A program made the position numbers and the translations under genes. A model generated the notes under the pieces. It had not been told where the DNA came from and made no database searches. It was given only the letters and a program-made list of their open reading frames with translations. Positions 29,876 through 40,600 of a stretch of 64,000 nt of DNA are shown here, piece after piece (the stretch's first letter is position 1; each line of letters begins with the position of its first letter). The stretch comes from Haematococcus lacustris (Eukaryota; Chlorophyta; Chlorophyceae; Chlamydomonadales; Haematococcaceae). The stretch is from contig JASKMD010000029.1 of assembly GCA_030144725.1 (NCBI GenBank), positions 4,754,678-4,818,677 on the forward strand. The letters run 5' to 3'.

Positions 29876-30003
29876 TTGCTACGCCAAGGGTAGGGTAGGG
29901 AGAGGGCTGCTACGCCAAGGGTAGGGTAGGGAGAGGGCTGCTACGCCAAGGGTGGGGTAGGGAGAGGGCTGCTACGCCAAGGGTAGGGTAGGGAGAGGGC
30001 TGC
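29876..30003 (+). repeat. 31-bp minisatellite
   Basis: Four copies of a 31-bp unit containing CTACGCCAAGGG and TAGGGTAGGGAGAGG, spaced exactly 31 bases (29879, 29910, 29941, 29972). Confidence 0.93.
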
Positions 30004-30350
30004 AGCGTGTGTTGTGGGGCGGCGGGTGGGAAAGGCGGGAGGTAGGTGGGGTGCCAGGCTTGGAGGTGGTGGGACAGAGGAGGGGAGGGGGAAGGGGGAA
30101 GGAGGAAGGGGGGAAGAGGGAAGGGCTGACCGTGGGACCTGCAGTAAAGAATGGGCATCTTTGCGGTTAGGCTGGGCATCCGTCCACCCATGTGCAAGGG
30201 CTGACCACTCACTCTTTGCTAGCGCCACTTTTATATCTACCTGGCAGCGCCGCCATGGCTGCAGCTCCTGGCTGCTCTTGCGCTTCATGCACCTGCTTCT
30301 TGTGGTAGGGTGATGAAGGAGGTGGTGGTGGGGGAGGGAGGGGAGGGTTG
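30004..30350. other. Intronic spacer, nothing recognised
   Basis: GC-rich unique sequence with purine-rich stretches near 30065-30125. No coding motif or structured repeat was identified. Confidence 0.5.
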
Positions 30351-30937
30351 GGCTGGGCTGGGCTGGGCTGGGCTGGGCTGGGCTGGGCTGGGCTGGGCTG
30401 GGCTGGGTTGGGCTGGGCTGGGCTGGGCTGGGCTGGGCTGGGCTGGGCTGGGCTGGGCTGGGCTGGGCTGGGCTGGGCTGGGCTGGGCTGGGCTGGGCTG
30501 GGCTGGGCTGGGCTGGGCTGGGCTGGGCTGGGCTGGGCTGGGCTGGGCTGGGCTGGGCTGGGCTGGGCTGGGCTGGGCTGGGCTGGGCTGGGCTGGGCTG
30601 GGCTGGGCTGGGCTGGGCTGGGCTGGGCTGGGCTGGGCTGGGCTGGGCTGGGCTGGGCTGGGCTGGGCTGGGCTGGGCTGGGCTGGGCTGGGCTGGGCTG
30701 GGCTGGGCTGGGCTGGGCTGGGCTGGGCTGGGCTGGGCTGGGCTGGGCTGGGCTGGGCTGGGCTGGGCTGGGCTGGGCTGGGCTGGGCTGGGCTGGGCTG
30801 GGCTGGGCTGGGCTGGGCTGGGCTGGGCTGGGCTGGGCTGGGCTGGGCTGGGCTGGGCTGGGCTGGGCTGGGCTGGGCTGGGCTGGGCTGGGCTGGGCTG
30901 GGCTGGGCTGGGCTGGGCTGGGCTGGGCTGGGCTGGG
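30351..30937 (+). repeat. (GGCTG)n pentanucleotide array, ~117 copies
   Basis: 587 bp of almost perfect GGCTG with a single GGTTG variant near 30406. All Gs are on the plus strand, so it is strongly strand-asymmetric. Open frames through it (repeating GWAGL or PAQPS) are artefacts of the period. Confidence 0.98.
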
Positions 30938-31604
30938 TGTAGGGAAGGGGAGGTTGGGACCATTGAACCTGCAGCTATTCAGTGGTTGGCAAATAGTTAG
31001 GCAAGGTACTTGGAGCCACATGACTGCAACATAAAATGCTCACCTTTGTTTCAAGTGCACCCAGCTTCGTCTCTTGCATGGCTCCTGACCGCCTCTCCGG
31101 GCTCCTCCACTCCTCTTCCGCTCCGCCTCATAGGCTCCGGGCTACGTGTCCTAGTTGCACCTCATGCATTTCTTATGCCACATCGCTGATCGCTGCATCG
31201 CTGCACCTCCTTCCGCTTTCTGTCGCTATCTCTTGATCCTATCGCTCAACCTGATGGCATCTTTTTATGGCTGGTCGCCAATGCTATGCGGCTGGTCGGC
31301 TCATAGCTAGCCTTTTGGCGACGGTTTTGTTGGCTGCTCCAGGCCGCTCCTGGCTGCCAATGCCAGCTTAGCGGGGCAGTCTGGATCCTTGCGTGATTCC
31401 TTTGCTTCCTTCGCGGTACCTTCATGCAGGTCTCCATGCAGCCTGGTTATTTTGTAACCTTAGGGCATACCGTGTTATGTTGGAAGAGTCTTGCTTCCTT
31501 TGCGGTTACTTTGCTGCCTTCGCGGTGCCTTTACGTAACCTTCATGCAAGCCTTTTCTTCATGTGCACATTTGCACTACTTGTGTGTATCTGCACTACTT
31601 GTGT
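30938..31604. other. Intronic spacer, nothing recognised
   Basis: Unique-looking sequence, T-richer than its surroundings toward 31.5 kb (TTCGCGGT appears twice). No gene, terminal repeat or splice-supported exon was seen. Confidence 0.5.
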
Positions 31605-32560
31605 GCAGATGTCGAGGGATGAAACTGTGCAGATGTCGAGGGATGCTTGGCTGTGCAGATGTCGTTGTTGTCGACAGCTGTGCAGATGTCGTGGGATGCA
31701 TGGCTGTGCAGATGTCGACTGTGTCGACAGCTGTGCAGATGTCGAGGGATGCTTGGCTGTGCAGATGTTGACTGTGTCGACAGCTGTGCAGATGTCGAGG
31801 GATGCAGCTGTGCAGATGTCGTTGTTGTCGACAGCTGTGCAGATGTCGAGGGATGCTTGGCTGTGCAGATGTCGACTGTGTCGAGAGCTGTGCAGATGTC
31901 GAGGGATGCATCTGTGCAGATGTCGACTGTGTCGGCAGCTGTGCAGATGTCGAGGGATGCTTGGCTGTGCAGATGTCGATTGTGTCGAGAGCTGTGCAGA
32001 TGTCGAGGGATGCATCTGTGCAGATGTCGACTGTGTCGACAGCTGTGCAGATGTCGAGGGATGCATCTGTGCAGATGTCGACTGTGTCGAGAGCTGTGCA
32101 GATGTCGAGGGATGCATCTGTGCAGATGTCGACTGTGTCGAGAGCTGTGCAGATGTCGAGGGATGCATCTGTGCAGATGTCGACTGTGTCGGCAGCTGTG
32201 CAGATGTCGAGGGATGCTTGGCTGTGCAGATGTCGATTGTGTCGAGAGCTGTGCAGATGTCGAGGGATGCATCTGTGCAGATGTCGACTGTGTCGACAGC
32301 TGTGCAGATGTCGAGGGATGCATCTGTGCAGATGTCGACTGTGTCGGCAGCTGTGCAGATGTCGAGGGATGCATCTGTGCAGATGTCGACTGTGTCGGCA
32401 GCTGTGCAGATGTCGAGGGATGCTTGGCTGTGCAGATGTCGATTGTGTCGAGAGCTGTGCAGATGTCGAGGGATGCATCTGTGCAGATGTCGACTGTGTC
32501 GACAGCTGTGCAGATGTCGAGGGATGCATCTGTGCAGATGTCGTATGTCCATAGGGCATC
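31605..32560 (+). repeat. 51-53-bp satellite (GTGCAGATGTCG), block 2
   Basis: About 18 copies of a composite unit, each with two GTGCAGATGTCG half-units separated by AGGGATGCATCT (or AGGGATGCTTGGCT) and by ACTGTGTCGACAGCT. Long open frames rich in Cys and Asp cross it in several phases on both strands; they have no codon-level conservation and are not genes. Confidence 0.95.
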
Positions 32561-32790
32561 TACATGCATCTGCACAGATTCCGGGCTCATTTAACCGACA
32601 TCTGTGCAGATTCCCAAAAGGGGGGGGGTACCTCGCGCGCGGATCGTTGTATCTCCGCAACCGCTGCGAGTTAGGACTTCATTCAAGAGCGAGGTCCCCC
32701 TTAAACTCAGCGTTCTATCGTTCTATCGGAGCAGAATGTCCTTCCGATGCAAAAAAGGCCCTCGCGTCGGCCTTATTTATCGTGAGTGTA

Positions 32791-32896
32791 GGGCTAGGGC
32801 TAGGGTTAGGGCTAGGGCTAGGGCTAGGGCTAGGGCTAGGGCTAGGGCTAGGGCTAGGGCTAGGGATGGACGTGGGGATGGGGTTAGGGTTAGGGT
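32791..32896 (+). repeat. Telomere-like array (GGGCTA/GGGTTA), block 2
   Basis: About 17 hexamers with the same interruption type (GGGATGGACGTGGGGATGG) as block 1, then GGTTAGGGTTAGGGT. It abuts the end of a transposase exon at about 32905. Confidence 0.95.
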
Positions 32897-32904
32897 CCAT
32901 TTAT

Positions 32905-35305
32905 TAAGAACTGCTTGCCTGGCTGGAGTGTCTGCCACCAGACTGACCACTATTGGGTACAGCCGGGGCCCCACAGTGGGGCGGTCGCCAAGGTCTTCAC
33001 TGCGCAGGTGGACGTGCTTGGAGACGTCTGTTCCCAACGCTCCCTGGAAAGCCTCGAAGATGGGCTTCATGTAGCCGGTGACATGCGAGTCAGCTGAAGT
33101 CTTGTTGTCGATGATAACGCCCAGGATGGCCCAGTTGTCGTCCTTGCCACGCACATGATCTGGGACGTCCACCAACTGGAGCTCACAGGCAACAAGTCAC
33201 AAGGCATGCATGAGTGCAAGGTTATGCATGGTGTTAACCTGCATGGTTAGGCTAAGTGTTGCACTGGTGGTCGTGTATGTAGGTGCAATTGATGGATGTT
33301 CAGTGCTGAATGATTGGAACTGATAGCATACTATGTTGGTTGCTCACCTGCATGACAATCACCCCCACTGACTTCTTGTTGATGCTCACCCAGTCCAGCC
33401 CCAAGCTGACCCTCACAGCGTACTGGTTATCATACACAGCATCCGTTACATGCTGCCGGATGTGGGCGGCGGCAGGGCCTACGTGTGATGCAACATCAGC
33501 AATCACAAGCTGATGGGCTAATGATGCATGGCTGTTCTTATTCAATATGTACCTGTCATGCATATTCCCTTACTTGCAGCAAAGGAGCCTGGTTCTGGAT
33601 CCACAGGGCGCTGCAGGAGCCACTTCTTCACCGCGGCGCGGTTCAAGAGGATGCTCAGTGTGTCCTCAAGGCCGTGAAGGAAGATGCAGCTTCGTGGCTC
33701 AATGGAGTCCCTCTCTATCAGGGCACAAGCACAGCACCACATAATGGCATGGGCCACAATGATACTGCCTTTGTCTATTCCAAGGCACTGGGGAGTAGTG
33801 ACGGTGAGCTGGGAGGTGGTGGTATCAAGCTCAATGAATGCATGTGGCTGGGCTGTCACCTGTCACAAAACGGGTTTCACCACACTGTGGGTGAGGGCAT
33901 ACGTCCTTCAAGTGATGTTTCCATTGGTTCCTGTGGCAATCAAACACCTCAAGTTACAACGACAGCCAGTGTGGGTGAGTATGTACATGTGACTCACGGA
34001 GGCAGGTGCGGATATACATGTCCTGGGCAGGTCTTGCCGTTGCAGACGTGCACACGATCCTCATCTCTGCCCAGCGCATCAATCAAGGCGTAGAACCGAT
34101 GTGTAGTTGAAGGAAGCAAGGTCTTGCCCTTGCCCATGCAGTTGTCCAACAGCTCCAGCACGTCTTTCATCTGCTGGTCAGACGGCTTGGCCTTTATGTA
34201 GAACTCACACAAGTGCCGGGTAAGGTCCTGCATTCTGACATCTGGCCTGTCAGGATACACAAGCTCGTTGGTTAGGAGTGCGTCCTTGTCCTTGCTGCCC
34301 TTGCTGTTGCGGCGAAAGACTGGGCCGCCGCTAAGTGCTGCTGCCCTGACATCCCCCCCTCCCTCTCCACCCCCAACCCCCCCACCACCCCCGCCCCCCC
34401 CCTCCACCGCCCCCTCCTCCCCCTCCTCCCCCACCCCCTCCTCCCCCACCCCCAATTCCGCCATCATTCTCACTCCCATCCAGATCCTCCCCCCTTCCCT
34501 CTCCGCCTCCCTCATGTCCATCTCCCTCACTGCCATCCCGTCGATGCTGAGGGTTTCCTCCATTCCCACATCCCTGTAACATCAGTGACATAACTATAAG
34601 TCACCGACCATGCATCATTAGTAAGTTGTGAAACACGTCTAACCTGAGCTGGCGGTAGTTGCTTGGGTGTAGATGGCCCAGGCAAGCCGCTGGTCTCGTT
34701 GTTTATGGCTTCACTGTGCCCTCTGTGGGCCTCGACTCTCTACATAACAAACAATGACAATGGTACGTTAGTGATACTGTTACTGATAGCTCAATGCAGT
34801 CTCCCTCACCCTGTCTGTTGCCCCCATCATTCTCATGTACTGAGCCATGAAGAGCCGTGGATTACGTGTGTCTCCCTGTAATAGTAGCCAGTAATACTCG
34901 CTTGGGAATACTTGCTAGCAAGATCTGAGCGTCCTCCCTCAAGCCGTACCGGTGTCAATCGCTGTGGCGGTGGCGCTGGTGATCGCTTGCACTGTGTCCC
35001 TCCCGTCGCCGCCGCCTGCTGATGGCCATCGATGCCAGCGATCGTACCAATAGCACTATCTCTAGTGCGGCCGAAGTTGGGCTGGACTCGCTACCCTGAC
35101 CCGGCCGTATCAAATCACCGCCGCTAGTAACAACGACAGGCTCGGCCCAGTTATGCCCCATCACTGACCGCTGCATTGTCAAACGCCGTGCTGAGGTGTG
35201 TACCGGAGGATCGCTTGCGGGCGCTTGCACATGCATGAATTCGATGTTGCAAGTCATGTAGCTCAATAACTTCAATTTACCCGGATCTAAACGTTTTTGG
35301 CCCAT
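32905..35305 (-). pseudogene. Tnp2/CACTA-like transposase gene, N-terminal exons
   Basis: Minus-strand exons with GT-AG junctions: a candidate first exon from the ATG at 35303-35305, small exons near 34875-34800 and 34745-34646, then about 34575-33998, 33859-33574, 33509-33348 and 33175-32905. Motifs in order: an acidic/Gly-rich stretch; PDVRMQDLTRHLCEFYIKA; VHVCNGKTCPGH (Cys pair); PRSCIFLHGLEDTL; RVSLGLDWVSINKKSVG (first catalytic Asp); DVPDHVRGKDDNWAILG; VVSLVADTPAR (second Asp). This matches Tnp2/Plavaka-type transposases, which cut at terminal inverted repeats. No clean donor follows ADTPARQAVLNK: telomere-like repeats start about 10 bases on, so the intron may be damaged. The first exon hits a TGA before the nearest donor. 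Confidence 0.7.
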
Positions 35306-36015
35306 GTTTTAGAAGGCTGTAACAAAGGCAACCGACATCCAATTATGTTCCAACCGTCAATTACAGCAAAAAGTGCGGCTGCGCCGCAAAAACTGCAAGG
35401 AACAGCGAAGCTTTCGCGTGGAGGGGGTGCGGTGGCGCTTGAAGAGGCCATCCTCGCTCTTATAATTGAAAACCCGGTCGGCTGGCTGCAGTTCCGCCCC
35501 TGAGATTGCCCAGTCACACCGGTCACAGCGACCACTGCGGCTTCGCCGTGTGCATCGCCGCTGTGTTGCACTGCTATGCTAGCCTTGTAAATTGAAGTTA
35601 TACAAGTTAACTGCAACGCCTCAGCTTTTCCGGGTTTGTAAACGACCTCGGCCTCGCAGTTCCTCGTGAACGCTCTCGATCTCCGCCAGGGGCCTCCGGC
35701 CCCTGGCGTCGGTCTCGAGCGTTCACTCGGAACTGCTTCGGCCTGGGTCGTTTACAAACCCGGAAAAGCTTCGTCGTTGCAGTTATCCTCATCATATCGA
35801 CGCCCCCCATGAGGCTTCAAGGTTGGGCTTCACGGTGACTTCAACGTGAGCTTTGGTGAACAGTGTGTGTTTACGTTGGGAACATTCAAACAATACCGAT
35901 ATTTTGAATACAACTTGCATGAGCATCGCCGAGTTCCACGAGCTAATCGAGTTAAATAGCCAAGCCCAACTACAAGCGCCTATATTCCGTCCTTTCACGT
36001 GAAAAACATCCAGCA
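35306..36015. promoter_or_regulatory. Shared upstream region of divergent transposase and protease genes
   Basis: About 710 bp separate the candidate ATG of the transposase (minus) from that of the protease (plus). It must hold both promoters if the genes are expressed. No TATA box or known motif is convincing. A TA-flanked MITE occupies 35610-35783. Confidence 0.4.
35610..35783. mobile_element. Foldback MITE with TA target duplication
   Basis: 174 bp. Ends are ACTGCAACG... and its complement; the arms of about 80 bp pair through GCTTTTCCGGGTTTGTAAACGACC to a GGGGCCTCCGGCCCC-type centre. It is flanked by TA at 35608-35609 and 35784-35785, as for Tc1/mariner-type MITEs. It is unrelated to the CACTCC MITEs. 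Confidence 0.87.
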
Positions 36016-37308
36016 ATGTCGTCTGCAAGCGCCCCATTCCCGGCTGTGTTCACTGCCGGCGACATGAATGGCACATCTACCTCCGGGACAAATGAGCAGT
36101 TGTCTACATATGTGGCGGCAATCCTCCCAGTCTTGATCGATTTGAGGGTAAAGCCAAACGAATGTGAAGCACTGGTGCTGGACTACGAACAACGTCAACT
36201 TACAACGTGCTATGCAGGATGCCACCTTGGACGAGCCCAGATTGAAGCTTATCACAGGGGTCATGATAACAAGCATAGACCTGGCCAACAGCCCCAACCC
36301 TCCAACAGCGGATGCGATGACAGCAGCATTGGTCCCGTGAGTGCTCCATTTATAAGACAATGCCACAGTCTCATAGGGTCATCCACATGCATGCATATAT
36401 ACTGGATGCGTGCATGCACAGGATGGTTGAAAGGGCACGCATCCAGTACAACAACATGAGCAAGGAGGATCAGGACACGTGGGTCGCTTCCTACGTGGCG
36501 GCCACTCACAACTTCCCTGGCCTGTCAGCCGTGGGAAAAGAGGGAGGTGGTGTAGTGCCACAAGGCATGGAATGCCTCGCCGAGCTGTACCATGCGTATG
36601 AGACGTCAAGTAGGTGCTAGCTAGGCACCCATGAGTACACTAGGAGGCTCACAGCATGCCAATCTTGATGGTGATTGTGAGTGCAGAGGCCCCCATCCAG
36701 CTCACACCTGAGCTGAAGAAGACGGTGAGGGCAGTGAAGTGTGTGATGGTCAGCTTGCTGAGTGGCAAGGCACTCAAGGCCAAGAAGCAACGGTCACCCA
36801 AGGTGAGTCATGTTACTCGGTCAGGTGTGCAGGAGGTGAGGGGTGCTCACTTGGCGTGGATGTGATGATTCATTGTGTACCCCTATGTGCAGGCGTCTTT
36901 GCAGCAGACTCGCACCCCCCCACTCCCATCCCAGACACCCACTGTGTCAAACACAGGGGTGAGTTGACATGGCATGAAGGCAACCTTGGCCAGATCTAGT
37001 CATAAACAATTGCACTACTGGTGTAATGCAGGTCACCCCCACACCTCCGGTGACTGTGGTTGATGCGCAGCAGGCAGAGGGGACCTCCCCAGCAAAGTAC
37101 AAGCATGCTTTGCTAGGTATGTGCATTGTGTGCTGCATGCACATCTCGTACTAGCATGCCACCCAACATGCATCACACAAACTTTGCTTGCAACGTGTTC
37201 ACAGGGTCATCGGCTGCTGCATCCAAGGCAGTGGCGCCCACTCCCACCCTCCCCCCTCGCATGGCCCCAGCAGCTACGCATGCCCCTAGCATGCCTGCCT
37301 CTGCTCCT
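36016..37308 (+). pseudogene. Ulp1-type protease gene, 5' half
   Basis: ATG at 36016. Exons: 36016 to about 36339, 36422-36609, 36687-36802, 36893-36958, 37032-37116, 37205-37308, all with GT(GAGT/ATGT/AGGT) donors and CAG acceptors. A single extra base near 36184 shifts the first exon (the frame NNVNLQRAMQDATLDEPR continues it), so the copy is broken or mis-sequenced there. The last exon encodes KAVAPTPTLPPRMAPAAT..., an internal repeat found again as KAVAPTRTPTPRMAPAAT in the protease gene at 60873-62894. That similarity identifies this piece as the N-terminal, non-catalytic half; no known domain is visible in it alone. It stops at a LINE insertion. Confidence 0.7.
37296..37308 (+). repeat. 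Target-site duplication of the Dualen-like LINE, 5' copy
   Basis: TGCCTCTGCTCCT, present again as its complement at 62895-62907 next to the LINE 3' tail. It encodes ASAP in the protease exon in both places. Confidence 0.75.
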
Positions 37309-37315
37309 GGACTTT

Positions 37316-37335
37316 TTCGGTTTGCGAAAACCGAA
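37316..37335 (+). other. Hairpin at the LINE 5' end
   Basis: TTCGGTTT-GCGA-AAACCGAA, an 8-bp perfect stem beginning 7 bases inside the element. LINE 5' ends often fold into ribozymes or promoters; a full HDV-like fold was not recognisable by eye. Confidence 0.6.
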
Positions 37336-37667
37336 GAAGTTTTGGCGAACATCCTCTTACCTCCTGCCATAACGCTCTACACCACTGTAACCTACGCCCC
37401 ATTCCAGCCCGACTCATATGTGGAACGACGACACTACTCGAACCGTGGGTCCCCTCCACGCCCTGGCACACCGCATCAGCCGAATGCCTGGTAAGCCCAA
37501 CAGAGTAGCTATTCTAGTTCTCATATTGCTGTTACAGCTGCACTATTGCTGCGACAGCACAAGGATCCCACAGGGCGGCGGCGAGACAGACAGGTACAGC
37601 GATAGGCACAGCGCAGGAAGGGATGAGAAGACGCTAGGACAGACAGGTGCTCAAGACAGACTGACAG

Positions 37668-40600
37668 GTGTCCCGATCTGCCTTGACTGCCACAAACACC
37701 ACAAGCCGGGGGAAAAACCCCCTAGGCTGCACACATTGCCGAGGGAAAAACCCCGAGGTCAGGCTAGAAAGCCGAGGGAACAACCCCGAGGCCAGAGAAA
37801 TGGTAACACACCCTCTACGCACAACCCTCTACGCACAAGCGACAGCGACGTATAACATTATCACCTGGTACATGAACGCAGGAGGAGCGACCAGAACGAC
37901 TGCTAAAATCGGCAGTCCCGCGGTCTGCAACGCCGTGGTTACAGGACGGGCGCTCACAGCAGCCCCCACAACGACACCGACATCGACAGCCCTCACCAAC
38001 AGCAGGCGCACGGTGGATGGCAGACTGCACAGCCTGGGACTTCCGGCCCTCTCCGGCTTTGAGGGCAGCCAGGCCGTCACCATAGCCCTTATCGGGCAGG
38101 TGACAGCCACGTACGCGGACAACAACTACGTCCAGGTTCCCTATCTCTACCACGACGGCAAGGGCGGGGCGCAGATCCGGGACTGGGTGATGCAGCACGC
38201 AGAGGTGCCGGATTGCGTAGTCACTGTTGAAAACAAGGCTCAGTTTCGAGTGGGGCAGCCGGGCAGGGGCTATAAGTGCCAAGTTAGGGAGTACTCGTTC
38301 GACCTCCCCCCAGAGCTGGTCCACAAAGTCCAGCAGGCACATGAGTACAACCCCGTCATAGTGGACATAGCTACAGGAAACCAGGGAGTGGTTGAGGGTA
38401 GAATGCGCTGCGTAGTGCTGGAGGAGAACCCTGCCCACAGCAAATACAACACCAAAGCCAGGGTGCAGATCAGGCTGGGTGACGAATCTGATGGGCTAGA
38501 CCTTCAGCTCAGCCAGGGGGGGCAAAGAGGCGTCCCTGGTCCTGCAGTCAAGAGGGTCCTGAGTGTTAGTGCAGCAGGGGCTGCAATGGCCGCCTTCGGG
38601 GCTCCTCCCTTCTCTGAGGCAGAGCTGGCACAGTACCAAGCCAACTCTGCTAACCACCCCATACGCAAACTGCTGCTGGCCTTGAGCGCAAACGCAGTGA
38701 CCCATGAGTCAGGGGATGCCCCTGACACCTACGCCATCCACAGCAGCACGCCTGCTCTGAGGGAGCTACTGGACCAGTACGGTAGCATCAGTGTAGAGAT
38801 TGAAGACGTCCTCTCCATGCACATCAAGGCGCTCCAGCAGCAGCCTCTCCCAACGCTGTGCATAGCGGTCAGCAGGCGGTCAGGACAGCCTGTGACCACA
38901 CAGGACATGCTGACAGTGATGCGTGAGCTCCAGCAGGCTCACTTGCAGAGTGACAGCGTGGATGTCCTAGTCAACGAGCAGAGCGTAGCGGGGGCCGAGT
39001 GGCGCAGCACCCTCAGCCAGCGCCCAACGCGTGCACTGAGCTTTGCCAGTGCGCAGGGTGATCTCATCACGCCCAGGGAGGGGCTGGCACAGCAGTATCT
39101 GGACATTGTCTACAAGAACCCTCTCTCTAACAGGGTAAGCATTGCCAATACACCTACCCCTACACACAAAGGCACAAACACAAGGACACAAAGCGGACAC
39201 AAAGAACTTAGTAGACCACACACACACCTAGACGGTACCCGTCAAGATTACACGTCAGCCCCCACCACCAATGGGCCCACCCGCCAACCCTACCAGCATG
39301 GCACAAATGCTCACCATGCCCATCAACCATGCACATCAGGCCTTACTGGACACACCCTGGTCACACCGGCTAATCCCACACAGGGGCCACCCCAACAAAC
39401 CTCACCTCATACACACCCATGGAGGCAACTAGTCAGAACCTTGCTGCAGGCCCCACAGTGTGTAACTACCCACATACCTGACACATGGACCCCACCCAGT
39501 AACACACAACATAGACCACACCTGCTATCCCTGCCCATTAGCTCCACATGGGGATGTTGTAACCAAGCCCATCATACAAGCCAAACCGGCCAGAACCTTC
39601 TGGAAACCACGCCTCCCACCACCACTCACCGGATCCACCTGCCTGCCCTTTACGAGGCCCCATATGCTGCCTTACTGCAATTGCCAGCCTCGCATATACA
39701 ATGCTATTGCCCTGCCACTTGCCGCAACCAGGTTGAGCTGAGGACAATTGGAGAGGATGGCGCAGCAGCCGCAGCGGCTTCAGCCTACACAACCCACCCC
39801 ACCTGCCCCCACCCACTGCTGGCGCTGGCCAGCACCCAAGACATGATCAGCGCCCTGACCGCCATGCAGTCGACGTCAGGCATCATCGACGTGGGCCCAG
39901 ACCAGCTCCTGCTGGGCATCACCAAACACTGGATAGGGACCTCCCACGAAGACTACCCAGCGGTTGTGTGGCTGGAGGCCATCGAGACCCCCCCCCCCCC
40001 CCCTTCACTACTTGCCTGAGGTCACACAGGCCAACCTCGACCTGACGGGCCTCCAGCACATCAATGACCAAGGGACCTTCACATTCCGGGCTGTTGTGGC
40101 TGTCAGCAATGATAGCACCATGAACAGGGTACAGGATGCTAACGCAGCCCACAGCCTGCAAAACAGGGCAACCACCATCATCATAGATGCTAGGGTAGCC
40201 TCAGCCAGCTCGGTGAACTACATTGCCTCAGTCCTGAGGGCCCGCACCCACCTGGGCGTCACCAGGCCTGTGACTGGGCAACAAGCACCCAGAGGCTGGG
40301 GGCTCCGGATCCCAGGAGTATCTACCATCCTCCAGCCCCTACCGCCCCCTACTGTCGCCACCCAGGGGGCCACCGCACCCCGCCCTACCGGGGGACCTGC
40401 AGCGGGGAGGTCCCAGGGAGGCAGGGGCAGGGGAGGGGAGGAGTACCGTCTCCCGCCTACCCAACCCTTCAGAGGTTCAGGGGGTAGGGGGCTACCTCCC
40501 CCCTCCTCCACGGCGGCTGGCGGGGGGAGCCGTGGAGGCAGCAGCAGGAACAGTAGCAGGAACAGCAGCAGGGGCAGCAGCGACAACAACCTGAATGCCT

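Larger units (their letters stand above)
23874..37308. mobile_element. Large CACTA-like (CACTCC) DNA transposon, left part
   Basis: The left end CACTCCTACAAATTAGTCCC begins at 23874, inside Gypsy 2 RT coding sequence. Subterminal 12-bp repeats follow. Then come a Tnp2-like transposase gene (minus) and, diverging from it, a Ulp1-type protease gene (plus), which is cut by a LINE at 37308. The MITEs at 26074 and 48680 share about 90 bp of this terminus, so they are probably mobilised by it. The right terminus is not in the window. Its other genes probably continue in the segment 56401-62894. Confidence 0.7.

Noticed and set aside
29941..30963. Long open frames repeating GWAGL or PAQPS
   Set aside because: Direct consequence of the 5-bp (GGCTG)n period, which keeps all frames free of stops.
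31605..32560. Regularly spaced repeats resembling a CRISPR array
   Set aside because: Spacers are themselves repeated, the context is a eukaryotic intron, and no cas gene is present.
31393..32907. 504-codon open frame rich in CADVDCV repeats, with overlapping long frames on both strands
   Set aside because: It is the 51-53-bp satellite read in frame; several phases and both strands are open equally and no start, splice site or domain supports a gene.
37309..37420. HDV-like self-cleaving ribozyme at the LINE 5' end
   Set aside because: A strong hairpin is present, but I could not find the nested P1-P2-P3 pairing; needs a structure search.
39137..39726. Intron in LINE ORF1
   Set aside because: Good-looking GTAAGC and CAG borders, but introns are unexpected in a LINE and the frame is open throughout. 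Kept as a caveat rather than annotated.
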